Of a DNA stretch of 64,000 bases, positions 50,351-61,500 are shown piece after piece (the first letter of the stretch is position 1; each line of letters opens with the position of its first letter). The notes below the pieces were generated by a model, which saw only the letters and a program-made list of their open reading frames with translations, had not been told where the DNA came from and made no database searches. The position numbers were made by a program, and so were the translations under genes. The stretch is from Sarcophilus harrisii. Its lineage: Eukaryota; Chordata; Mammalia; Dasyuromorphia; Dasyuridae. The stretch covers positions 427,703,669 to 427,767,668 of the forward strand of contig NC_045429.1 of NCBI RefSeq assembly GCF_902635505.1, written 5' to 3'.

Positions 50351-51810
50351 ATATTTAGAGACAATTCATGACCAGAAAAATCAGATTATAGTGAAGATCT
50401 GAAAACTTCTATTGAGTTTTTAGGGTTGTGCTCTCCTAAAACTAAAGAATATCCAATTCCAGACTCCTCTCTTTTTTATCTTGGAGAGTTATAGATTTAT
50501 TATTTTAATATAAAGAAGAAGGTGACTTCACTGACAAGTGAATAAAAAGAACTATGGTTAACTTTTTATATCTAATTTTTATAAGAAGAAAATAGGAAGA
50601 TTTCCGTGCTTATAAAATTATCGTTTTATTTGGAGATTTATTTCCTCTTTAACTTGTTAAAGTTGATTTTGAGATTTTTCATGATTTCCAACTTTTATTT
50701 CATCAATTTTATTGATGTAGAAAAGTAGCTGACATCATGTAGTAAAATTTAAAATACAGAAATTTAGATTTTGAATTTATTGGATTTTGATAAGCTAATA
50801 TTATTTATAGCTTGATTTATCTGTGTCTGAATGGATAAACTGTTGATGTCACCCATGTAATTTTAAGAGCAATTCATCTTAAATACTTGTACTGGTCTCT
50901 GAATGCAACTATAACAGACAGATTACCAAACTTGATAGATGGATGGAATGATTTTTGGATAAATTAACTTAAAAATTCAACCCAGTGAACTGATGCCATT
51001 TGTCTAGCAATATGTTTTTATGTTTTAAGTTTGTAATTTTGTTTTATGTTATTATTATGCTATACATTGTTGATTTATTATTATGTTCCTTGTTTATTCC
51101 ATTATGATTTTGAGAAACCATGGTATTAAAAATGTTGTTAATTTGGGAAAAAAATATTTCCTATAGGGTGATCTATAATTAGATAATTAGCTATTCTTTT
51201 TTCTTAATGTGAAATTCTGAATTTGGTTATCACAGAGATTTTTGTCATTATGATTTTTTAAACAAATGTCTTATGTATCTAATTAATTATATTTTGCTTT
51301 ATATTTGGGGAAAGTCCAAAATATTTTGTAAATGCTCATCATGTGTGAAGTTCTTTCTGTGGATCTTCAGGCTTAGCAAAGTTATATAATCTTAAAATTC
51401 TATAAAAGAAGAAACTTCAAAAATGTATGTGATTAATGAAAGTCTTGTATAATGGTTGACTTTTATATTAGTATGTTTAGAGTAGTGAATAAAAATGTTG
51501 AGTAGACACTTTTGGAAAGATCTTGTACCTATGTAATAAGTAAATATTTTGTATTTATTGCTAATGAACTGTTATTGCAAAATGCAAAATAATTACAACC
51601 TGCCCTAAGCTATGAATGGTGAAACTTACTGAGATAAAATCTCTTATGACCATAACTGGATTTGCTCTGAGTTTTGAATTCAGGTATATTTATTTTGAAT
51701 TACTATTAAGTAAGGAATCTATTTTTTTAAAAAGTAATTTTAAATTTTAATTATTTTTTTTTTAGGAATCTACTTTTCAAGAGAAATGTCATAGGTGCTA
51801 CCTGAAAATG
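50351..51810. other. AT-rich intergenic
   Basis: No gene, RNA or recognisable repeat. Confidence 0.4.
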
Positions 51811-51814
51811 CTAT

Positions 51815-51983
51815 AGGTAGGGATGGAGCCAAGATGATAGAATAGAGACTGGGACTCCTCTGATATCTTCCCCAAACTACTCCAAATACCTTTAAATAAT
51901 GACTCTAAACAAATTCCAGTGTGGCAGAACCCACAAAAAAACAGCAAAAAAAAATTTCCAGCCCAAGACAACTTAGAAGGTCA

Positions 51984-51984
<1 letters not shown>
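51815..51984 (+). mobile_element. L1 5' end fragment
   Basis: 'gggatggagccaagatgata' is the conserved start of L1 5' regions, followed by 'gaatagagactgggactcct'. It ends at a GA microsatellite, after which the text is L1 3' end, so the body is missing. Confidence 0.6.
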
Positions 51985-52032
<48 letters not shown>

Positions 52033-52100
52033 GAGAGACAGAGAGACAGAAAGACAGAAAAAGACGGAGGGAGGAAGAGGACAAAAGAAGGGAAGGAGAG
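51985..52100. repeat. (GA)n microsatellite with GACA/GGAA flank
   Basis: Clean GA to 52028, then degenerate purine repeat. It bridges L1 5' and 3' ends. Open frames here are artefacts. Confidence 0.9.
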
Positions 52101-52109
52101 AGGAAATGG

Positions 52110-52400
52110 AGAAAAATTAAAACACTAATGTACTATTGGTGAAGTTGTATAATGATTAAGCCATTCTGGAGAGCAATTTGGAACTATGTCCAAAGGTCTA
52201 TAAAATCAAGCATACATTTGGTCTATATTCCAAGAAATAAAAAAAACAACAACAACAAAAAAAGGAAAAGGACCTATGTACACAAAAATATTTATAAAAG
52301 CTCTTTTAATGGTGGAAAAGAGTTGAAATTGAAGGGATGTTCATTAATTGAGGAATGAATGAACAAATTGTATATAATTGTGATGAAATATGATTGCGTT
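52110..52400 (+). mobile_element. L1 ORF2 end/3' piece
   Basis: 'aagccattctggagagcaat' and 'ttggaactatgtccaaagg' begin the common L1 end text. It is interrupted at 52400 by an inverted L1 tail. Confidence 0.7.
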
Positions 52401-52741
52401 GTTTAATTTTAACAATATTTTTAATTTTCAAAATACATGCAAAAATAGTTTTCAATATTCACACTTGCAAAATCCTATTTTCTGAGTTTTTCTCCCTCCG
52501 TTCCCCCAACCCTTTCCCTAGACATTAAGCAATCCATTATGTTAAACACATTTATTATACTGCAGAAGAAAAATCATATCAAAAAGGAAAAAAAAAATGA
52601 GAACAAAAGAAAAAAGCAAGAAAACGACAACAAAACAGTGTAAACACTATATTGTGATCCCTTTTTAGTTCCCATAGTCTTTTTTTCTGGATGGAGATGG
52701 ATTTCTTCATCACAAGTCCATTGGAATTGGCCTGAATTTCC
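52401..52741 (-). mobile_element. Inverted L1 3' end with 12-bp target duplication
   Basis: Reversed L1 tail (tttcaaaatacatgcaaaaa on the plus strand). The flanks tatgattgcgtt (52389-52400) and tatgattgtgtt (52742-52753) differ at one base, giving a likely target duplication. Confidence 0.65.
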
Positions 52742-52753
52742 TATGATTGTGTT

Positions 52754-53005
52754 TTAAGAAATGTTGAGCAGCTTTTTGTGGTGGTAAAGAACTGGGAATC
52801 GAAGGGATGCCCATCAATTGGGAAATGGATGAATAAATTTCATTATGTAAGTAGTGGGGTACTTTTGTTCTATAAGAAATTATGAGTATATGGATTTCAA
52901 AAAAACAGAAAAGACTTATCTGAATTGATGTAAAGTGAAATGCATAGAACTGGAAGAAGATTGTACATAATTACAGCAACATTGTACAATGATCAATTTT
53001 GATAG
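52754..53005 (+). mobile_element. L1 3' piece, second copy of the same part
   Basis: 'gcagctttttgtggtggtaa' to 'caatgatcaattttgatag' repeats the part already present at 52290-52400, so this is not a simple continuation of the interrupted copy. Confidence 0.65.
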
Positions 53006-53054
53006 ACTTTGCTTTTCTTGCAATACAATAATCTAAGACAATATGCTAATTCAT

Positions 53055-54117
53055 GTCCTTCCTTCCTCTTCTTCCATTCCGCTCACTCTATCCCTCCTTC
53101 CCTTTCCCTCTTCCTTCATTCTCTTCTTCTCTACTTTCTTCCTCTCTTCCTCATTTCCTCCTTCCCTTCTTTCCTTTTCTCCTTCCCTCCTTCCTTCCTT
53201 CTTTCTCCCCTTCCTTCCTTTGCTCCTTTACTTTTTACTTCTTTCCTTCTTTTCCTCCTTCCTTCCCTCCTTCCTTCCTTTGCTCTTTCATTCCTTCCTT
53301 TACTCCTTCCCTCCTTTCTTACTCCCTCCCTCCCTGCCTCCCACCTTTCCTTCCTTCCTTTCTTCCTTCTTTCCTTCCCACCTCCCTTCTCCCTTCCTTC
53401 AATTCTTCCTCCTTCCCTCCCCTCCCTCCTTTCTTCCCCTTATCTTATTCCCTCCTTCCCTCCCTACCTCTCTTCCTCACTCCCTTCCTCTCTCCCTCTC
53501 TTCCTCCCTTCCTTCTTTCCTTCCTCCCTTCCTCCCACCTTCCCTTCCTTCCTTCTCTCCTTTCTTCTGTCCTTCCCACCTTCCTTCTTTCCTTCCTTCC
53601 TTCTTTCCTTCCTTCCTTCCTTCCTTCCTTCCTTCCTTCCTTCCTTCCTTCCTTCCTTCCTTCCTTTCTTCTTTCCTTTCCACCTCCCTTCATTCAATTC
53701 TTCCTCCCTCCCTACTACTTTCCTCCCTCCCTCCCTCCTTCCTTTCCTTCCTTCCTCCTCCCCTTCCCTCTTTCCTTCCTCCTCCCTCCCTCCCTCTTTC
53801 CTTCCTTCCTTCCTTCCTTCCTTCCTTCCTTCCTTCCTTCCTTCTTTCCTTCCTTCCTTCCTTCCTTCCTTCCTTCCTTCCTTCCTTCCTTCCTTCCTTC
53901 CTTTCTTCTTCCCTTTCCACCTCCCTTCATTCAATTCTTCCTCCCTCCCTCCTACTTTCCTCCCTCCCTCCTTCCTTTCCTTCCTTCCTCTTCCCCTCCC
54001 CTCTTTCCTTCCTCCTCCCTCCCTCCACTTCTTCCTTCCTTCCTTCCTTCCTTCCTTCCTTCCTTCCTTCCTTCCTTCCTTCTTTCCTTCCTTCCTTCCT
54101 CCTATTCTTTCCTTTCC
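53055..54117. repeat. 1-kb polypyrimidine tract, (CCTT)n with higher-order units
   Basis: Almost every base is C or T on the plus strand. Pure CCTT runs lie at about 53590-53665, 53800-53900 and 54030-54095. A non-simple marker, cacctcccttcattcaattc, is at 53681 and 53918, a period of 237 bp, with a looser third copy near 53379. The many long overlapping open frames on both strands are artefacts. Confidence 0.95.
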
Positions 54118-54590
54118 TTTTCTGTGTTGTTTGCCATTCCATCCTTTCTCTCTTTTGAGTTTTGCAATCTTTCTTTTGCTAGTTGGCATGAATAAATTTT
54201 CTTTCTTCTTTGATTTCTACCTAGTTACATTATACCCTCCATTCTATTTTAGAAAAATATCCTATACTCTTTTTTTCCCCACAGAGACAGCCCAATATCA
54301 GTAAATTCTGTTCAATGAAATTAATTTTGCTTTGAAAAGAAACTCTAGGGTGATATTTTGATAATGTTGGGGAGAAGAATGGGAGTTGGCATAATACTTT
54401 CTTCTTCAAACTCCTTTGCATTTATGCTTCTGTGTTAAAAGACCCTCGATTATTTGGTGGGGTGAGCTGGGACAGTGGACAGTGGCCATCACAGAAGAAA
54501 TAAATAAATACCTTCCTTTAATATAGTTAGTCTGATCATTTGGGAAGTCTGTTAATAGAACAGAGACAAACAATAGGTTTTGATCATCAA
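54118..54590. other. Intergenic, nothing recognised
   Basis: No gene or clear repeat between the pyrimidine tract and the 3' end of the right gene. Confidence 0.4.
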
Positions 54591-54593
54591 TTT

Positions 54594-55513
54594 TTTATTT
54601 TCATTAAATATAATTTTGGAATCAAATGTCCCTGAAAAATCAATAATCTCAAGCATGTTACAATCAATTATAGGTCCCATAGCAGTAACAAATATATTCA
54701 CCCTCCCCTTTTAATTGCATTTTATTTTTTACTTAGAAAGAAAAATGTTATTCTGCAGAACTCACAATTGAAGTCTACAACCCCTCCATTCCCCATTCCC
54801 TAAGCTTAGAACAGATTACAGAACAGCATCTTTATTTTTAAGTTCAAATTAGAGTTTAGATTTTGGAACATTGGACAAAAAATGGCTCAGTCCTCATTCA
54901 TCAAAGACTCAGGTCTAAAAATAAACAGAGACAGTACCAGTTTTTCATATTAATTTTCAGTTTTCTTATTAAAAATGATATAGGAATTGTATTTGGATGA
55001 TACAGGATTCAAAGAAATTGCTGAAGTTCTATCCCTGACCTTGGTTTCCTTTTCCTTTCTTAATTGCATGGTTCTAAATATGGCACCTGATGCTGAGTTG
55101 CAGCTTTATCTTTGACAATAGGCAGGTGAGACAGATTTTGTTACTTCTTGGAGAGAAATATCCACATTTATAGTAGTCAGTTAAATGTTATGAAAAAACT
55201 TCAAAAATATAATCTCACTTGAGAGTTGTATTTAGTTAGTACATTAAACTTCTGAATAATATTGAATATTGCCACCCAAATTTTATTCTTTTATTCACCA
55301 CTAAGAACTAAAATACGCTATATCATTTCAGTGGCACCCTCATAAAAATCTAAAATACCAAACCAAAGAGGCAGAACAATTTTGTTGAAAAGAAAAAAAA
55401 AACACAGCCCTGTTCCTAGAAATAAGTATCCTGAAGAATAGTATAGTTGAGACTTTTCATTTCTTCTTTCACATATATTCATTTAATATTTCATTTAGTT
55501 TTTTGCTGGCATT
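54594..55513 (-). other. 3' untranslated region of the right filaggrin-family gene (inferred)
   Basis: It lies directly below the stop codon at 55516-55514. On the minus strand AATAAA signals occur at about 54836-54831, 54726-54721 and 54599-54594; which is used is unknown. The text is single-copy in look and AT-rich. Confidence 0.5.
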
Positions 55514-58500
55514 TCAGTAATAGTAGTTATATCTTTGCTCCTGAATGTACTCATAGAGAGGAGTGATACTACAAGGACAGTAGGAGCCTGAGTAGGTTCT
55601 CTCCCTTATATCAATGACTTCTGATCTCTGAGAACTCTGCCTCTCACTGTCTCTTGGAACACTGGAGTTAGTTTCTGACTGGTTTCTCGTAGTCCCCTCT
55701 GTAATTCTACTACCTGATGGATTCCTATGCCCATGTTCTCTTGTTCCTGCCTGGTCAGAACTATCAGCAGATTGGTTTGAATTGGATCTGTGATTATTGT
55801 GTGTAGTATATCCTGTGTTATCATACCCAGATTCAGAATGGCCAGATCTATCACTGTATTGCACATGACTTGTTTGTCTATGCCTGGAACCTGAATGCTT
55901 AGGGCTATCACTTGATTGGGAAGGACTAGATCCATGCCTTCTACTTGTTCTGGACCTAGAGTGATCCCGAGAGTCACCTGACTGATCAGGGATTGTCACT
56001 GATTGTCTCTGACTGTATTCTGAACTTCTTCTAGTCTCAGTAGGATCATCTTCTGATTGGTAATGACTAGATTCCTGTCTTTCTGGACTTCTTGTTAGCC
56101 TATTTCCAGATTGCCCAGGGCTGGATCCTCTTGTTTCCATCCTTGTTCGGGATTCTGATGGTCTGTGGCTGGATGTTGACAGTCGACAGTCTTCAGGAGA
56201 GGACAATGATTTTCTATTCTCTGATATTGCTTCTTCTTCACTAGAGTAATCAGACCTTGAAATTTGACATCGGGGCATAGAATAAGATCTGTTATTAACG
56301 AATTGTTCATCATGTTTCATGGAGTAAACAAGATTTCCTGTACTGTGGTCAGAATCAGTACAATCAAAGGTTAAGGATGAATATCCATGCAGAGGAAAAA
56401 GATTGAGAGTCACATGATTAGCACCAGAGTGTCCAAAGCCAGTTTGCCCATAATCATATTGTCCACTGCCATAGCTACCATGTTTCCATCGGGAACCTGA
56501 AGCATGTCTTTGCAGCCTTCTAGTCACAGAATGATTTATAGAAGAATCAGAGACTCTGTGACTGTTATTGGACTGGTTCTTTATTGTACTATGCTGTGAT
56601 TGGGTATGATGAGACAGTGAATGTTCAGAAGAATCACGTTCTTGTCCGAGTTTGGAACGATGGCTGTGCCCAGTGCTGGAATCATTAACTTGCCTTTCAC
56701 CAGACCTGCCATGGCGGGAAGAGTTCTGTTCTTGTCTGCTGCCTGCTCCCTGTCTTCCCCTTGACCTAGAATCTGTGGATTGTCTTTGACCAGACACTCC
56801 ATGCCTAGAAGAATCATGTTCTTGCCTCCTTCCTGATTCCTCTCTTTCCCTTGACCTAGAGTCCGAGGATTGGCTTTCGCCAGACCTTCCATGTCTGGAA
56901 GAGTCCTGTTCTTGTGTGCTGCTTACTCCCTGTCTTCCCCTTGACCTAGAATCTTTAGATTGTTTTTGACCAGACACTGAGTTTCCAGAGTCTTGTTCCT
57001 GTCTTCCACTTCCTGATCTTTGTCTTGAGGTAGAATCCCTGGATTGTCTTTGAGAAGACACTCCATGCCTAGAAGAGTCACGTTCTTGCCTCCTTCCTGA
57101 TTCCTCCCTTTCCCTTGACGTAGAGTCAGAGGATTGGCTTTCACCAGATCTTCCATGTCTGGAAGAGTCCTGTTCTTGTCTGCTGCTTACTCCCTGTCTT
57201 CCCCTTGACGTAGAATCTGTGGATTGTCGTTGACCAGACACTGAGTGTCCAGAATCTAGTTCCTGTCTTTCACTTCTTGATCTTTGTCTTGAGGTAGGAT
57301 CCCTGGATTGTCTTTGACCAGATATTCCCTGTCTGGAAGAGTCATGCACTTGGCTCCTGCCTGATTCCTCTCTTTCCCTAGACCTAGAATCACTGTCTTG
57401 TCTTTGCTCAGACCTTCCATGTCTGGAAGAGTCCTGTTCTTGTCTGCTGCTTATTGCCTGTTTTCTCCTTGCCGTAGAATCTGTGGATTCCCGTTGACCA
57501 GACACTGAGTTTCCAGAGTCTTGTTGCTGTCTTTCACTTCCTGATCTTTGTCTTGAGGTAGAATCCCTGGATTGTCTTTGACCAGACACTCCCTTTCTGG
57601 AAGAGTCATGCACTTGGCTCCTGCCTGATTCCTCTCTTTCCCTAGAGCTAGATTCACTGTCTTGTCTTTGCCCAGATCTTCCATGTCTTGAAGAGTCCTG
57701 TTCTTTTCTGTTGCCTATTCCCTTTCTTCCCCTTGACTTAGAATCTGTGGACTGTCTTTGACCAGACACTCCATGCCTAGAAAAGTCACGTTCTTGCCTC
57801 CTGCCTGATTCTTCTCTTTCACTTGACCTAGAATCAGAGGATTCCGGCTTTCATGGACCTACTATGTACAGAGGTCCTGTTCCTTTTTCAATTCATATCT
57901 TCTAGATCTGGTTCCGTTATTGATGAATCTTGTTCCTGTGTTCCTTCCTGATCTCTCTGTCTTGGTGGAATCCCTAGTTTGTCTTTATTCAGACCTCCAT
58001 GGGTAGAAGTCACGTTCTTGCTCCTGCCTGATTCCTCCATTTCCTTTGACCTAGAGTCAGAGGATTGGCTTTGCTAGTGTATGTCTGGAAGAGTCCTTTT
58101 CTTGTCTGCTGCCCTGCTTCCTGTCTTCTCCTAGACTTCCTAGAATCTGTAGTTCCCTTGACCCTTGCTGGTGTCCAGTCTTGTTCTGTCTTTCCTTTCT
58201 GATACTGTCTTTGAGGTAGAATCCCTGGATTGTCTTTTGACCAGATACTCCTGTCTCTCTGGAAGGTCATACATGGCTCCTGCCTGATTCCTCTATTTCC
58301 CTTGACCTGGGAGTCAGAGGTTGGCTTCATGGGCTTTCGATGTCTCTGGAAAATCCCTTCTTGTCTACGCCAACTCCCTGTCTTCTCCTTGACCTAGAAT
58401 CTGTGGATTTTCCCGTTGACCAGACACTGAGTGTCCAGAGTCTTGTTCCTTTCTTTCAGTTCCCGATCTTTGTCTTGAGGTAGAATCCTTGGACTGTCTT

Positions 58501-61500
58501 TGACCAGATACTTGCTTTGTGGAAGAGTCATGCACTTGGCTCCTGCCTGATTTCCCCATAGTCTAGAATCACTGTCTTGTGTTTGCCCAGACCTTCCATG
58601 TCACCAGGGTCCTGTTCTTGTCTGCTGCCTACTCCTAGCTTCTCCTTGACCTAGAATCTGTGGATTCCCAGGTGGGCCAGACACTGAGTGTCAGAATGTT
58701 CCTGTCTTCCATACAGTCTTGCCTTGATTGCAGTCTGGATTGTCTTTAATACGACACTCCATGCCTAGAAAAGATCATGTTTTCCTTCACAGTTCCTCTT
58801 TCTCGTGAACTAGAATGGAAGTTATTTCCTTGAACCTTCCATGTCTGGAAGAGTCCTGTTCTTGCTCTTTCTTCTCCCTGTCTTCCCCTTGACCTAGAAT
58901 CTGTGGATTGTCTTTGACCAGACACTGAGTGTCCAGAGCCTTGTTCCTGTCTTCTACTTCCTGATCTTTGTCTTGAGGTAGAATCCCTGGATTGTGTTTG
59001 ACCAGACACTCCATGCCTAGAAGAGTCACGTTCTTGCCTCCTGCCAGATTCCTCTCTTTCCCTTGACCTAGAGTCAGAGGATTGGCTTTCGCCAGACCTT
59101 CCATGTCTGGAAGAATCCTGTTCTTCTCTGCTGCTTATTGCCTGTTTTCTCCTTGCCGTAGAATCTGTGGATTCCCCTTGACCAGACACTGAGTTTCCAG
59201 AGTCTTGTTGCTGTCTTTCAATTCCTGATCTTTGTCTTGAGGTAGAATCCCTGGATTGTCTTTGACCAGACACTCCCTTTCTGGAAGAGTCATGCACTTG
59301 GCTCCTGCCTGATTCCTCTCTTTCCCTAGAGCTAGAATCACTGTCTTGTCTTTGCCCAGACCTTCCATGTCTTGAAGAGTCCTGTTCTTTTCTGCTGCCT
59401 ATTCCCTGTCTTCCCCTTGACTTAGAATCTGTGGACTGTCTTTGACCGGACACTCCATGCCTAGAAAAGTCACGTTCTTGCCTCCTGCCTGATTCTTCTC
59501 TTTCACTTGACCTAGAGTCTGAGGATTGGCTTTTGCCAGACCTTCCATGTCTAGAAGAGTCCTGTTCTTGTCTGCTGCCAATTCCCTGTCTTCTCGTTGA
59601 CCTAGAATCTATGGATTCCCGTTGACCAGACACTGACTGTCCAGACTCTTGTTCCTGTCTTTCACTTCCTAATCTCTGTCTTGAGGTGGAATCCCTGGAT
59701 TGTCTTTGACCAGATACTCCCTTTCTGGAAGAGCCATGCACTTGGCTCCTGCCTGATTCCTCTATTTCCCTAGAGCTAGAATCACTGTCTTGTCTTTGCC
59801 CAGACCTTCCATGTCTGGAAGAGTCCTGTTCTTTTCTGCTGCCTATTCCCTGTCTTTCCCTTGACCTAGAATCTGTGGATTGTCTTTGACCAGACACTCC
59901 ATGCCTAAAATCATGTTCTTGCCTCCTGCCTGATTCCTCTCTTTCTTGTGACCTAGAGTCAGAGGATTGGCTTTCGCCAGACCTTCTATGTCTGGAAGAG
60001 TCCTGTTCTTGTCTGCTGCCAACTCCCTGTCTTCTCCTTGACCTAGAATCTGTGGATTCCCCTTGACCAGACACTGAGTGTCCAGAGTCTTGTTCCTGTC
60101 TTTCACTTCCTGATCTTTGTCTTGAGGTAGAATCCTTGGATTGTCTTTGACCAGATACTCCCTTTGTGGAAAGAGTGTTACATAACCTGCCTGTTCCTCT
60201 CTTTCCCAGATCTGGAATCACTGTTTTGTCTTCTTAGACGTTCCATGTCTGGAGGGTCTCATTCTTGTCTGCTGCCTACTCTCTGTCTTCCCCTTGACCC
60301 AGAATCTGTGGATTGTCTTTGACTAGACACTGAGTGTCCAGAGTCTTCTTCCTGTCTTCCACTTCCTGATCTTTTTCTTGAGGTAGAATCCCTGGATTGT
60401 GTTTGACCAGACACTCCATGCCTAGAAGAGTCACGTTCTTGCCTCCTGCCAGATTCCTCTCTTTCCCTTGACCTAGAGTCAGAGGATTGGCTTTCGCCAG
60501 ACCTTCCATGTCTGGAAGAGTCCTGTTCTTTTCTGCTGCCTATTCCCTGTCTTCCCCTTGACTTTGAATCTGTGGACTGTCTTTGACCGGACACTCCACG
60601 CCTAGAAAAGTCACGTTCTTGCCTCCTGCCTGATTCTTCTCTTTCCCTTGACCTAGAGTCCGAGGATTGGCTTTTGCCAGACCTTCCATGTCTAGAAGAG
60701 TCCTGTTCTTGTCTGCTGCCAATTCCCTGTCTTCTCGTTGACCTAGAATCTATGGATTCCCGTTGACCAGACACTGACTGTCCAGACTCTTGTTCCTGTC
60801 TTTCACTTCCTAATCTCTGTGGAATCCTGGATTGACTTGACCAGATACTCCTTTCTGGAAGGAGCCATGCACTTAGCTCCTGCTTACCCCAGTTCCTCTA
60901 TTTCCCTAGAGCTAGAATCACTGTCTTGTCTTTGCCCAGACCTTCCATGTCTGGAAGAGTCCTGTTCTTTTCTGCTGCCTATTCCCTGTCTTTCCCTTGA
61001 CCTAGAATCTGTGGATTGTCTTTGACCAGACACTCCATGCCTAGAAAAGTCACGTTCTTGCCTCCTGCCTGATTCTTCTCTTTCCTTTGAGCTAGAGTCA
61101 GAGGATTCGAAACTTTCCTTGAACCTTCCATGTTTAGAGAGTCCTTTTCTTGACTGCTCGCCTACTTCCTGTCTTCTCCTTGACCACAGAATCTGTGGTT
61201 CCAGTGACTGAGGCACTGAGTGTCAGGTCTTGTTCTGTCTTTCACTTCCTGATCTTTGTCTTGAGGGTAAATCCCTGGGTTGTCTTTGACCAGATACTCC
61301 CTTTCTGGAAGGTCCATGCACTTGGCTCTGCCCGCAATTCCTCTCTTTCCTAGATCTAGAATACTGTCTTGTCTTTGTTTAGACCTTTACGCATCTGGAA
61401 GTTACCATTCTTCACTCTGCTGCCTACTCCCTGTCTTCCCCTTGACCTAGAATCTGTGGATTGTCTTTGACCAGACACTGAGTGTCCAGAGTCTTGTTCC

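Noticed and set aside
53009-54304. A 431-codon plus-strand frame rich in Ser, Phe, Leu and Pro, and its antisense Arg/Lys/Glu/Gly-rich partners
   Set aside because: They only translate the CCTT repeat; all frames stay open for the same trivial reason.
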